Below are positions 1 through 8,449 of a stretch of 57,534 nucleotides of DNA, piece after piece. This DNA comes from Bacteroidales bacterium (GTDB lineage Bacteria; Bacteroidota; Bacteroidia; Bacteroidales; P3): assembly GCA_024400545.1 (NCBI GenBank), contig JAKSMO010000006.1:1-57534 (forward strand), read 5' to 3'. The translations under genes were made by a program, and so were the position numbers. Positions within the stretch are counted from its first letter, which is position 1. Every line of letters starts with the position of its first letter. The notes under the pieces were generated by a model. The model did not search any database. It was not told the DNA's origin and was given only the letters and a program-made list of their open reading frames with translations.

Positions 1-1250
1 TCTGTCGGATTGTAGCCAATGGCATACATGCGTCTTCCTATGTCATAGGGTGCGAGTCCCAGGAGCCTCAGCGTCTGGCTGTTGGTTTGGTAGTCGTTGC
101 TAAGGAGGCTTCCGTTCGCCGGCCATTGCGTATTTTTGATGACGGAATATCTGTTTTGGCAGTCCTCCAGTAGGACTGACGAATATTGTGAGTGGGTGTG
201 GTTGGTGTCCTCACGGGTGTAGTTGGCCAGCGAGAGCATCTTGATGCCCGGGTCGGCAGAGAGAAATAGGGCGTCGGTCATGTCAATTTGGTTGTTGTAG
301 AGGAAGTCGGAGGGGTCGAACTGATAGATTGAGATGCCGAGCTGGTCGTTCGCTGGGCAATGGCTCACATGGGCTACCCTGAGGCCGTCGATGGCAATCC
401 AGTCGTCGTTCTCGCGCCATGTGCAGTTCTGGCTCGAGGCCATCATGTTCCTTGTGTCGAACACATTCAGCACATTGATCGACTCCCATGGGTATTCCTC
501 ATAAAAGGGGCCGTGCTTGGCATAACGGAGTCCGATGGCGTAGTGGTTGTTGGTGAAGCGAGACACGGTGGTGATGCCCGAGGCCGAAGCCGACACGTCC
601 GAGAGCATCTCCCCGTCGTAAGGGGCCAGCAGCACGTCGTAATACCATTGGTCGGAAGAGGGGGCTGATGCGGCATACTCCAAATCCACAAGGCAGGTCA
701 TAGAGGGCTGCCCCTGGAGGTTCAGTGCGCAGTCTTTGGGATAGCCTATGCCGAACACCTGGCGGTCGATGGGGGAGGCGCTGATTTTGGTCAGCTCGTC
801 GGTGCCTTCTACATCTTTGATATGGTAGCGTCCGGATCCCTCAAGCGCGTCGGCCACGCTGAAGTATCCGAAAAAGCCCACCGTTGAGGAAGTGGCCTCC
901 GAAATGAAGACATTGCCATTGCTTTGCACTGTCACATGCCTGCCGCCGAAATAGCAGATGCCGTTGGCTATCGACAGGTCGTTGATGTGGTACATTTGAT
1001 TGGCGGGGCTGGGTAGGTTGAACCGCATTGCATTGCCGGTCTGCATGTTTTCGACGATGAATACGTTGGTGGAGTTTGCCGATGGGTGGCTGCTGCACAC
1101 TACTACGTACTTGTTGTTGTCGCTGCAGGCCAGCTGCCGTGTTCCCGTTACTCCGGCCAGAGCGTCCCTCGTGCTAAGGGTAGCCACTTGGGCCGATACC
1201 AGATTGCCCAAAAAGGCTAGAATGATGGCGAATAGTAATTTTTTGTTCAT
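1..1250 (-). CDS. secreted protein of unknown function, 3' end outside the window
   Basis: The reading frame is open without a stop from an ATG at 1250 down to base 1 (416 codons), checked line by line. It is easy to miss because no stop lies inside the window. The N-terminus has a Sec signal peptide (Lys-Lys, then a hydrophobic stretch LLFAIILAFLGNLVSA before Gln), so the product is exported. The mature part is rich in Asn, Ser, Thr and aromatic residues, contains several Cys and has repeated short beta-strand-like segments, as in a surface beta-propeller or adhesin-like protein. I recognise no family. A C-terminal T9SS sorting domain would lie beyond the edge and cannot be checked. Confidence 0.75.
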   Translation of the reverse strand, partial: MNKKLLFAIILAFLGNLVSAQVATLSTRDALAGVTGTRQLACSDNNKYVVVCSSHPSANSTNVFIVENMQTGNAMRFNLPSPANQMYHINDLSIANGICYFGGRHVTVQSNGNVFISEATSSTVGFFGYFSVADALEGSGRYHIKDVEGTDELTKISASPIDRQVFGIGYPKDCALNLQGQPSMTCLVDLEYAASAPSSDQWYYDVLLAPYDGEMLSDVSASASGITTVSRFTNNHYAIGLRYAKHGPFYEEYPWESINVLNVFDTRNMMASSQNCTWRENDDWIAIDGLRVAHVSHCPANDQLGISIYQFDPSDFLYNNQIDMTDALFLSADPGIKMLSLANYTREDTNHTHSQYSSVLLEDCQNRYSVIKNTQWPANGSLLSNDYQTNSQTLRLLGLAPYDIGRRMYAIGYNPT

Positions 1251-1333
1251 ATATCGTCTGTGTTTAAGGTTGTTCTATTTGGTTTTTGGGGTGTTCTGAC
1301 ATTATCCCCCCCTATCGCTGTTGAATCGGATTT

Positions 1334-1747
1334 CTATTTGATTGCATAGCAGGTATATACTCCCGTTTCCTTGTCGTATTCAATAGTAACAAGATATCCA
1401 GATTTGCCCATTGACTGCCCCCAAGCATAGGCCTCCTCTTTACTGGTCGTAGTGTGTTTGATGGTCTCTTTGGCGGAAATAGCAGTTGGCGAGGATTCTA
1501 CGTTGCGGAAGCTGACCACATGACCTTCTTCGGCCAGAGCGAACATCCGATTCAGGAAATCGTGCCATGTGTCTTCACCAATCAGGGTGATGGTGTGCGA
1601 TACGCCATCGATGGTGTATTGCACCGTGTAGGTGGTGCAAGGTTCCGATACGATAGATGCTTGGTTAATAGGGCTTTCTTTCTGGCAACTGGCGGCCATA
1701 GTGCCGAGCACTGCGATGAGTGCGAAGGTGGTGATTGTTTTTCTCAT
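1334..1747 (-). CDS. small exported lipoprotein, unknown function
   Basis: 137 aa. The N-terminus is a lipoprotein signal: MRKTITTFALIAVLG, then the lipobox MAASC with Cys at residue 21, so it should be an acylated periplasmic or outer-membrane protein. The mature domain of about 115 residues is a mixed alpha/beta sequence without a family I recognise. It ends with a Thr/Tyr-rich strand (YLVTIEYDKETGVYTCYAIK). It follows the ECF sigma-factor gene set on the same strand and may be its last cistron, 11 bp after the preceding gene. That operon membership is inferred from spacing alone. Confidence 0.7.
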   Translation of the reverse strand: MRKTITTFALIAVLGTMAASCQKESPINQASIVSEPCTTYTVQYTIDGVSHTITLIGEDTWHDFLNRMFALAEEGHVVSFRNVESSPTAISAKETIKHTTTSKEEAYAWGQSMGKSGYLVTIEYDKETGVYTCYAIK

Positions 1748-1758
1748 GATATTGGTTG

Positions 1759-2250
1759 TTATTTTATTAATTCATCAAAATTATGATTGTACACAGAAAA
1801 TTCTTCTTCCCCATTTTTTGAATGAAATATGGTAATTGTATGGGAATAGAATGAAACAGCAAGTACATCATATATTAATGTATCTAAGCGAGTGGCTTTC
1901 GGATAGTCTTTATGGGTAAGACTCCGAGAGAAAACCATATCCTTTCCATTATCAATTCGTTGCTGCAATTCAGCATCCAATTCGGGTAGCGAAAAATCCT
2001 GTTTCAGCGTAGCCCAGCCGGCAGAGTCTTTCGCCTCCAGCAGGGTGACATCAATAAAGACGGTGTCGTTGACGCGGAAGTCTTTGATGAAGGTGGCCTC
2101 GATGCCTTCCGCATCGGCATACTTTTTGTATATGCTGCTGCACTGGGAGAAGGGGACAGTGCGGGGGCATAGTCTTACGGCCAGTGCCAACGACACGAGG
2201 GCAAGGATGACAAGGGCGGGGAATAGAAGTTGTTTGGACTTGGCTTTCAT
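1759..2250 (-). CDS. membrane-anchored periplasmic protein in ECF sigma operon
   Basis: 163 aa. One N-terminal hydrophobic segment (about residues 9-26, LLFPALVILALVSLALAV) acts as signal anchor, and the rest is predicted periplasmic. The start overlaps the end of the upstream membrane protein by 4 bp, so translational coupling is likely. No known domain is evident. By position it belongs with an ECF sigma factor and a three-helix membrane protein. The set may report an envelope condition to the sigma factor; that role is inference. Confidence 0.65.
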   Translation of the reverse strand: MKAKSKQLLFPALVILALVSLALAVRLCPRTVPFSQCSSIYKKYADAEGIEATFIKDFRVNDTVFIDVTLLEAKDSAGWATLKQDFSLPELDAELQQRIDNGKDMVFSRSLTHKDYPKATRLDTLIYDVLAVSFYSHTITIFHSKNGEEEFSVYNHNFDELIK

Positions 2251-2792
2251 ATTGTTGGCTGTTGTTGCATTTGTGATAAGACAAAATTGACGTTGGCAAT
2301 GGTTGCGCTGCGTTGTGCCAGCGAGGCATGCGAGGTGGCGCGTCCATTTTGGATGGGGATGACAAGCATGAGTATCATGACCATGACGGATGCAAACATT
2401 GCGGCACGGGAAACTGCGCGGCGCAGCAGCAACAAGGGTTGGGGGCGCGGCAAGGCAAGGAGGGCAAGCCGCCGGGAAGAATGGAGGCGCACAAGGCTCT
2501 GCACTGCCGTGCCGGCAAATATGGCCACGAGTAGGATGAAGAAAAGGAGGTCGAAAATGTCGAGGATATACTGCTGGCGGAGAACGATGATGACTACAAT
2601 GGCACCTATGCAGATGGCCGCCATAGCCATGTCGGCAAGTCGGCTGAGCCTGCGGGAGGAGAACACCAGCAGGCGCGGGGCGAGGTGGATGCGCGCAGGG
2701 TCGTGGCGTTGGGCAATCAGATCGATGCGTTGGCAGTGCTGCTGCCAGGTGGCTGCCAGATGGTTTAGTAATTCGTCTTCGTTATTGTTCAT
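2247..2792 (-). CDS. multi-pass membrane protein, candidate anti-sigma regulator
   Basis: 181 aa. A soluble N-terminal segment of about 45 residues is followed by hydrophobic segments near residues 53-71, 79-97 and 131-147. It overlaps the 3' end of the ECF sigma gene by 11 bp, the usual arrangement for a sigma factor and its membrane-bound anti-sigma factor. There is no zinc-binding anti-sigma motif (HxxxCxxC) and no FecR domain, so the anti-sigma role rests on gene order and topology only. Confidence 0.6.
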   Translation of the reverse strand: MNNNEDELLNHLAATWQQHCQRIDLIAQRHDPARIHLAPRLLVFSSRRLSRLADMAMAAICIGAIVVIIVLRQQYILDIFDLLFFILLVAIFAGTAVQSLVRLHSSRRLALLALPRPQPLLLLRRAVSRAAMFASVMVMILMLVIPIQNGRATSHASLAQRSATIANVNFVLSQMQQQPTI

Positions 2793-3345
2793 TTTCGTTT
2801 AGTTTTATAAGTTTCTTTTTGATGCGTGCGATGCGGTGGTTGACGGCGGCCTCGGTGATGCCGAGGGCAAGCCCTATGTCGCGGGCGGGAATGCTGTCGA
2901 GATAGAGTGTCAGCAGGACCTTCTCGTCGGTCGGGAGCTGGTCGATGAGGATGTAGAGTTCGTCCATAAGGAAGTTACTGTTTTCGTCGGCCAGGTTGTG
3001 GTAGGTCTCGTTGTTGAGAGATAAGAACATGGGCGAGAGCGACCGGTGCCGCATTTGGGAGACGGCTGTGTTGAGGGCGATGCGGTAAACCCAGGTGTTG
3101 GCACTGCATTGGTGGCGGAATCTCGGCCAGCTTTCCCACAGGGTGCACACGATGTCTTGGTACATATCTTTGACATTCTCGGGATTGCGGTCGGTGAACA
3201 TAAGGCATATCCTGAAGATGGTGCTGTTGCATTGGTGCAGCATCTCCAAGAATGCTTGGTTTTGGGCCTTGGGCTTCTCGATATCGGGAAGCGGGGTCTC
3301 GGCCCTGGGTGCGTGTCGGTGCAGGAGGTCCTTGATGAATGCCAT
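2782..3345 (-). CDS. RNA polymerase sigma factor, ECF (sigma-70 family)
   Basis: 187 aa, the usual ECF size. Region 2 is visible at about residues 38-100 (ICLMFTDRNPENVKDMYQDI, then WPRFRHQCSANTWVYRIALN, which matches the region 2.3/2.4 WLYRIA-N signature). Region 4 follows at about residues 133-180 with the helix-turn-helix DIGLALGITEAAVNHRIARI. It should bind core RNA polymerase and direct a small stress or envelope regulon. It is the first gene of a tight minus-strand operon. No clear Bacteroidetes -7 box sits upstream, so it may use an ECF promoter of its own. Confidence 0.9.
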   Translation of the reverse strand: MAFIKDLLHRHAPRAETPLPDIEKPKAQNQAFLEMLHQCNSTIFRICLMFTDRNPENVKDMYQDIVCTLWESWPRFRHQCSANTWVYRIALNTAVSQMRHRSLSPMFLSLNNETYHNLADENSNFLMDELYILIDQLPTDEKVLLTLYLDSIPARDIGLALGITEAAVNHRIARIKKKLIKLNENEQ

Positions 3346-3402
3346 AGATTTAGAGCTCTTGATATATTAGTCGCAAAAATGGACGAAAACTACCATGGTA
3401 TG

Positions 3403-3444
3403 AAAAAAAAAGATTGTGAAGCCTGCACCGGGCTTCACAATCTT
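3403..3444 (-). terminator. rho-independent terminator of the S46 peptidase gene
   Basis: Perfect 14-bp arms AAGATTGTGAAGCC (3410-3423) and GGCTTCACAATCTT (3431-3444) enclose a 7-base loop. On the minus strand the hairpin is followed by a run of T (the A run at 3403-3411). It lies directly after the stop of the S46 gene. Confidence 0.85.
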
Positions 3445-3472
3445 CAATCTTCATTATTATAGTATTTGAAGT

Positions 3473-5596
3473 TTATTCTACAATGGTCATCTCGTCAACC
3501 AAGTGCTTGGCACCGGCAAACTTCTCGATGATGAAGAGGCAGTAGCGGATGTCGAGGCTGATGTTGCGGCAGTAGGCGGGGTCGAAGAGGAGGTCGCTCA
3601 TGGTGCCTTCCCAGCAGCGGTCGAAGTTGATGCCGATGAGTTGGCCGTCGGCATTGAGCACGGGGCTGCCGGAGTTGCCGCCGGTGGTGTGGTTGGTGGC
3701 AATGAAGGCCACGGGCATCTCGCCGCGCAGGTTGGCATAGCGGCCATAGTCCTTGGTCTTGTAGAGCTGCTTGAGCTTGGGCTCGACCACATAGTCGTAG
3801 ATGTCGGGATTCTCCTTGTCCATGATACCGGCGAGGGTGCTGTAGGGGGTGTAATAGACGGCATCCTTTGGGCGGAAGCCCTCCACATGGCCGTAGGCCA
3901 CACGCAGGGTGAGGTTGGCATCGGGGAAGAAATTGCTGTCGGGGTACTGCTGCATCATGCCGCGGACATAGGTGCGCATGAGGCGGTTGATCTCACGCTT
4001 GTTGGCGTCGTAGATGTGCTCCTTGTCGGTGGTGTAGGTGCTGGCATAGGCAGTGGTGAAGAGTTTGACGGCTGGGTCGTTCAGCAGGGTGGAGGCCTGC
4101 TTGGGTGTGTATTTTTTGAACATGGCCAGAAGTTTGCCAGCATTGGTGAGGATGGATTTGTCATAGACCTGTCCAAGATACTGTTCTACAGGGGTCTTGC
4201 CACGAAGCTGGTCGATATAGGAAGCCTGGCCTTGGCGGTAGGTGTAGAGCATGGCATCCACAAAGATGGCGCGGTCCACGAGGGTATGCTCGGCAAAGTC
4301 GGAGAAGAACTTCTCGTTGTTGGCACTCATCTTGTCGCACATGGTGCGAGCCTCGTCGGCATCCTGGGTGTTGGCCAGGCGGAAGAGGTGGTTGGCGCGA
4401 GTCATGAGGTCGCTGGCCATTACGCCTTCGTTGAAATAGACCCATTCAATCTCGATGGGGCTGATGCGCTCATAGGCGCGGGTCATCTCGCGGAGCACAT
4501 TCTTATATTCGTCGCGCTTGTCGGCCCAGGCTTGGAATTCGGCCTCCTGGGCTTTCTTTTGGTTCACACCGTCGAGACGGTTGATGCCGAGGGTCTCGCC
4601 CTGCCATTTCTTCCAGCCGTTGGCGATGCTGGCCACCTTGCTGGCGTATTTCAGACGCTGGGCGGGAGAGAGTTCCATAGCATTTTTGTAATGACGGAGA
4701 CGGATGTCGCGCAGGGCGATACGGATGGGGTTTTCTTGTATGGCCTGGAGCTCCATTTGGTCGTGGGTGACATAGCGCTGGGTGGTGCCGGGATAGCCAA
4801 AGACGAAGGTGAAGTCGCCTTCATCAACACCTTTCAAAGAGATATCAAGGTGCTTGAGGGGACGGTATGGCACATTGTCCTTGCTGAAATCGGCGGGCTT
4901 GCCATCCTTGCCGGCATAGACGCGGAACATGGAGAAGTCGCCAGTGTGGCGGGGCCACATCCAGTTGTCGGTGTCGCCACCGAACTTACCGATATTGCTT
5001 GGGGGAGCACCTACGAGGCGGACATCGGTGAATACTTCGTTGACGTACATGAAGTACTGGTTGCCATAATAGAAGGGTTTGATGATGGCTTTGTAGTGGG
5101 TGCCGGCAACGGCCTCGGTGGTGATGATGGTGATGTTCTGCTTGACGATACGCTCGCGCTCCTCCTCGGGAGTCTTGTCGCTGATGCCAGAGAGCACACG
5201 GTTGGTAACATCTTCCATGCGAACGAGGCGGGTGGCGGTGAGGCCTTGGCAAGGGATTTCCTGGTCGCGACTCATGGCCCAGAAACCATGGGTCAGGTAG
5301 TCGTGCTCCACAGTACTATAGCGGGTAATGTAAGAATAACCGCAGTGGTGGTTGGTGAGGAAGAGGCCTTGGTCGGAGACAAACTCACCGGTGCAGCCCT
5401 GGTTGAAAAGGATGATGGCATCCTTGAGGCAGGCGTTGTTGATGTCGTAAATGTCTTGAGCCGTGATGCGCATACCGGCACGCTGCATGGCGGCCTGGTT
5501 TTTGCCCAGCAGCATAGGAATCCACATGCCTTCGTCGGCCATCACGGTGGGGATGAGCAGGGCAAGGAGTGCTAAGAGTGAAAGTGTTTTTTTCAT
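3473..5596 (-). CDS. dpp11: S46 dipeptidyl peptidase, DPP11-type (Asp/Glu-specific)
   Basis: 707 aa, normal for family S46. A signal peptide (residues 1-20) sends it to the periplasm, where these enzymes release dipeptides from oligopeptides. The serine-peptidase triad can be placed: His in LTNHHCGY (83/84), Asp in PRHTGDFS (220) and Ser642 in GGNSGSPV. The residue 18 after the catalytic Ser is Arg (NFDRCWEG, R660). In characterised family members Arg at this site (Arg673 in Porphyromonas DPP11) goes with acidic P1 specificity and Gly with hydrophobic specificity (DPP7). It sits beside a zinc peptidase and a C69 dipeptidase, pointing to amino-acid and peptide catabolism. The exact specificity is inferred from that one residue. 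Confidence 0.9.
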   Translation of the reverse strand: MKKTLSLLALLALLIPTVMADEGMWIPMLLGKNQAAMQRAGMRITAQDIYDINNACLKDAIILFNQGCTGEFVSDQGLFLTNHHCGYSYITRYSTVEHDYLTHGFWAMSRDQEIPCQGLTATRLVRMEDVTNRVLSGISDKTPEEERERIVKQNITIITTEAVAGTHYKAIIKPFYYGNQYFMYVNEVFTDVRLVGAPPSNIGKFGGDTDNWMWPRHTGDFSMFRVYAGKDGKPADFSKDNVPYRPLKHLDISLKGVDEGDFTFVFGYPGTTQRYVTHDQMELQAIQENPIRIALRDIRLRHYKNAMELSPAQRLKYASKVASIANGWKKWQGETLGINRLDGVNQKKAQEAEFQAWADKRDEYKNVLREMTRAYERISPIEIEWVYFNEGVMASDLMTRANHLFRLANTQDADEARTMCDKMSANNEKFFSDFAEHTLVDRAIFVDAMLYTYRQGQASYIDQLRGKTPVEQYLGQVYDKSILTNAGKLLAMFKKYTPKQASTLLNDPAVKLFTTAYASTYTTDKEHIYDANKREINRLMRTYVRGMMQQYPDSNFFPDANLTLRVAYGHVEGFRPKDAVYYTPYSTLAGIMDKENPDIYDYVVEPKLKQLYKTKDYGRYANLRGEMPVAFIATNHTTGGNSGSPVLNADGQLIGINFDRCWEGTMSDLLFDPAYCRNISLDIRYCLFIIEKFAGAKHLVDEMTIVE

Positions 5597-5628
5597 AATA
5601 TGTGTTGTTTAATTTTTTTCTAGAAAAT

Positions 5629-5659
5629 CTAGAGGTTCTAGCATCTATAGAACCTCTAG
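5629..5659 (-). terminator. hairpin between zinc peptidase and S46 genes
   Basis: 12-bp perfect arms CTAGAGGTTCTA (5629-5640) and TAGAACCTCTAG (5648-5659). It starts 7 bases past the stop of the upstream zinc-peptidase gene. The minus-strand continuation is only moderately T-rich, so this is a likely but not textbook terminator. Confidence 0.6.
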
Positions 5660-5665
5660 GACTAC

Positions 5666-7717
5666 TTATTTCGCCAGGGTCTTCAGTGCTTCGGCAGCTG
5701 CGGCCAGGAGGGGCTGGGTGCTGACTTCGGAGCCTACGGCATGACGCATCCAATTTTGCGGAGTAATGCGGCCCACGGGGTAGATGCGCTGAATCTCGTC
5801 GGCCACCACCTTGCCCTTGAGCTGCTGCTCAAGTTGGAACTGGATGATGTGGCCATAGGGATAGTTGGGCAGGTAGAGGGGCGAATCAATCATGTGGCTG
5901 TAGATGGCCAGGATGGGCGAATTCTCCTCGCCGAGGTTGGGGGCGAAATATTTGTTCCAAACCTCTTGTGCGATGGCTATCACCTGGTCTTTCAGTTCGG
6001 CGGCAGTGGCTTCGGGATGGTCGTAGAGCCAACGCCAGGCATACATGTCCACGAGGCTCACACCCATGATCTCATAGCAGCCCCAGAATATGTCGAGGGT
6101 GGCCAGGGCATCTTTGTCGGCATTGTTGTCGTTGTAGCCGAGCATCTCCAGGTCGCGAGTTTGGAATACGAAAGCCAGTGCCTCGGTGAAGCCGGTGTTG
6201 GGCACACCTTTGAGAATGTAGTTGTCCACGTCGTGCAGGGTGATGGTCTGCTCCACATTGTGGCCAAACTCATGCACGGCAATGTTGTAGCCTTTATAAT
6301 CCATACCGTTGGCACCAATGCGGGTGCGGAGACGGGCGTTGTCGCTCTTCATATTGCTCTCCCAAGCATGGCCGGCACCACGGGAAGGATCGACGGTGAC
6401 ATGGGAGCAGATAAACTGCGATTTCTCGGGGCTGAAACCCATAAATTTAAGAATGGAGGGCATACCCACGGCCTTGAAGGTTTCTTTGTTGGGATAGAGT
6501 TTCTGGGTTTTGGCGGTGAGCTCGTCTTCGCTGATGCTGCTGCGACTCTTGAAGCCGTCGTACCAGATGTCGAAAGGCTCGAGTTTACGACCGGTGCGTT
6601 GCTCAATGAGTTTGGCCACATCGGCCACTACGGGCGAACTGCAGAAGGTGGTGAAGAGTTGCTCGATCTCGGCATAGCTCACTTCCATATCGGCACTGAA
6701 GGCACGGTCGATAGCGGTGGGGTACATGGGGTTGTAGCGGTCCACCTGCTGCATGGCATGGAAGTTGTCTAAGAAATAATTGTAGCGGGTCAGGGGCTCG
6801 GCATCGGCCTTCACGGTCTTGCCATTGAGGTCTTTCACCTCGTTGCTGTAGGGTGCCCAGATATACTGGTCATTGTTGATCACGCATTGGGGAATGCTCT
6901 GGTCGATGATGCGGCGCATCACTTGGTAGATCATGCGCTGCTTGCTGAGTCCTTCTTCGCCTTGGTTGTAGTGGGTTTTGAGTTCGTCGCGCAAACCCCA
7001 GTGGGTGATGAGTGCCATGTCGGGGAAGAGGGCGTTGCCATTATCGTCGCGCAACTGACCCATCATGATGTTGTAGTTAGAGATATAATTGTCGGCAGCT
7101 GCCAGCTGGCCGGCCAGCTGTTGATTGCATGCGGCGGGAACGCGGGAGGTGAACAGGTCGCCCAAGCGAGCGTAGGCCCACTGCTGGCGGCTCCAGGTCT
7201 TGCCCAGCTCGTTCTTCTCCTCAAGGCTGAAGAATGGGAAGTTGAGTACCACTACAAAGGCAATCTTTTGTTCATACATATCGTCGTCGAAATGGGCCGA
7301 AGGGTCGAAGCCGCCGAACATCTCGTCAAGTGCCGTGGGCTCGGGGCCATCGACATGGATGTGCAATTTCAGGTCCACACCAATCTTGTTGAAGCAGCCC
7401 CAGAGGCTCTCCAAATTGGCTTGGAGGATGTCGGCCATGCGGGCCAGTTCGGCACTGTCGGCCACAAAATTGTCAAGGCAGAAAGCCTGGAACTCCTCGG
7501 GCGTGCCATCTTCGGCAGTCCAAAGTGCGGCAGCCTGAGGTACACTGCGCTCATAGCGCTCTTTGCAGCCATCGCCATACTTGTCTTGCAATGCTTTGAT
7601 GGTGGCCTGCACCATGTTAGGGTCGATATTACTCATTGTCGTGTTGTTGTCTTTCTTGCTACATGCGGCCACACACAAAAGCATGACTGCCAGCAAAACC
7701 GATACTAGTTTTCTCAT
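5666..7717 (-). CDS. HEXXH zinc metallopeptidase lipoprotein (gluzincin, M3/M49-like)
   Basis: 683 aa from the ATG at 7717. The frame extends to 7744 but that would use a TTG inside the promoter. A lipoprotein signal ends in CVAAC with Cys19, so it should be an envelope-anchored peptidase. The zinc site is HEFGH (482-486), with a likely third ligand about 28 residues on in GFTEALAF. This spacing is gluzincin-like. It differs from the HEXXGH motif of classical dipeptidyl peptidase III (M49), the name such Bacteroidetes proteins often receive. The substrate is presumably a peptide, matching the neighbouring S46 and C69 peptidases. Family assignment is uncertain; the metallopeptidase call is firm. 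Confidence 0.75.
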   Translation of the reverse strand: MRKLVSVLLAVMLLCVAACSKKDNNTTMSNIDPNMVQATIKALQDKYGDGCKERYERSVPQAAALWTAEDGTPEEFQAFCLDNFVADSAELARMADILQANLESLWGCFNKIGVDLKLHIHVDGPEPTALDEMFGGFDPSAHFDDDMYEQKIAFVVVLNFPFFSLEEKNELGKTWSRQQWAYARLGDLFTSRVPAACNQQLAGQLAAADNYISNYNIMMGQLRDDNGNALFPDMALITHWGLRDELKTHYNQGEEGLSKQRMIYQVMRRIIDQSIPQCVINNDQYIWAPYSNEVKDLNGKTVKADAEPLTRYNYFLDNFHAMQQVDRYNPMYPTAIDRAFSADMEVSYAEIEQLFTTFCSSPVVADVAKLIEQRTGRKLEPFDIWYDGFKSRSSISEDELTAKTQKLYPNKETFKAVGMPSILKFMGFSPEKSQFICSHVTVDPSRGAGHAWESNMKSDNARLRTRIGANGMDYKGYNIAVHEFGHNVEQTITLHDVDNYILKGVPNTGFTEALAFVFQTRDLEMLGYNDNNADKDALATLDIFWGCYEIMGVSLVDMYAWRWLYDHPEATAAELKDQVIAIAQEVWNKYFAPNLGEENSPILAIYSHMIDSPLYLPNYPYGHIIQFQLEQQLKGKVVADEIQRIYPVGRITPQNWMRHAVGSEVSTQPLLAAAAEALKTLAK

Positions 7718-7741
7718 AATAATAATATTTAAATAAAAATG

Positions 7742-7749
7742 CAAAGATA
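7742..7749 (-). promoter_or_regulatory. -7 box of the zinc-peptidase promoter
   Basis: Minus strand reads TATCTTTG, the Bacteroidetes TAnnTTTG box, 25 bases upstream of the ATG at 7717. This decides the start: a longer reading frame would begin inside the promoter. Confidence 0.75.
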
Positions 7750-8211
7750 CTACTTTTTTCTGTTATAATGATGAAAACTTTTGGAATGGGGAAAGTTTTG
7801 GTCCGCTGCGCTCATTTGTCAGCTCCACTTAAATTAAGAAGAGCAGTCAGCTCCACTTTGAATTGCTGACCTTCGGCACTGTGCAGCAATCTGTTCACAA
7901 ACAAGTCTCAGAATAATTTGAAAGACCAGTGATGCGATATCCTTTAGCGACAAGCCGACATCGCATTGCGGACACGATGGAATTTGAAATAGATTTAGCA
8001 GGTACCTTATTTCGTCGGATCGAGTGGAGTTTGGGCGGAGCTACAGTGGAGGTAGGGCGGAGCTCAGATGCCGTTTTTTTGAGCAGATAGACGAAAAAAT
8101 GTTAATTAACATTTCAGCGTACAATAAAGTTGATTTTTTTGAGTTATTAAGGCGTATTCTTTTTCGGAAGAATAGAGTAATAAACCTTATGTGTAACAAA
8201 AATTGGCGAGT
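7750..8211. repeat. 462-bp gene-free stretch with short repeats
   Basis: No credible gene is seen. GTCAGCTCCACTT occurs twice (7818-7830 and 7846-7858). At about 8020-8066 there is a GGAG-rich segment (GAGTGGAG, GGGCGGAGCT twice). Its complement resembles the CCACTCC/CCGCCCTA flank of the palindromic element at 20783, so it may be a decayed piece of that repeat. A short open frame at 8024-8215 has no homologue-like features and is taken as chance. Confidence 0.4.
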
Positions 8212-8382
8212 ATGATGCAGGACTATGAGTTAAAAGCAAGCACTGCTACAAGTACATCTTCGGTATCTGCTAGCACATTGGTACAACCATCACCTCAAGT
8301 TGTACAAAACATCCTTCAGTTTGCGAGATGTTTTCAGAACATACGAATTGAGGACGTTAACATTAAAGTTTATCTCAACTAG
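8212..8382 (+). CDS. 56-aa conserved-type small protein
   Basis: Frame from ATG (8212 or 8215) to TAG, closed 9 bases later by a strong terminator. The sequence is a Ser/Thr-rich N-terminal half followed by a compact block PSPQVVQNILQFARCFQNIR, then IEDVNIKVYLN at the C-terminus. From memory, many Bacteroidetes encode 50-60-aa proteins with the same plan (P-x-x-x-V-x-x-I-L-x-F/Y-A/S-R/K, ending in LN), often unannotated; their function is unknown. It is the only plus-strand gene between 1 and 21 kb. The match to that group is from pattern memory, not a search. Confidence 0.6.
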   Translation: MMQDYELKASTATSTSSVSASTLVQPSPQVVQNILQFARCFQNIRIEDVNIKVYLN

Positions 8383-8391
8383 TGTAAAAAG

Positions 8392-8414
8392 AAGCCCGGT
8401 GTTTTGCCGGGCTT
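8392..8414. terminator. bidirectional rho-independent terminator
   Basis: AAGCCCGG (8392-8399) and CCGGGCTT (8407-8414) flank a 7-base loop. A T run follows on plus and an A run (T on minus) precedes. It can stop both the small plus-strand gene and the convergent arginase-like gene. Confidence 0.85.
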
Positions 8415-8449
8415 TTTTGTATCGTTTCAGTGCCAGAGGCACTTCGCTG

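Noticed and set aside
3503..5575. 690-aa plus-strand open frame opposite the S46 peptidase gene
   Set aside because: It is the mirror of a real gene: Val/Gly/Ala-rich with no domain, and the S46 protein on minus has its catalytic motifs and signal peptide.
8024..8215. 63-aa plus-strand frame before the small protein gene
   Set aside because: It runs through GGAG-rich repeat sequence and a T-rich leader and shows no protein-like pattern. The true gene starts at 8212.
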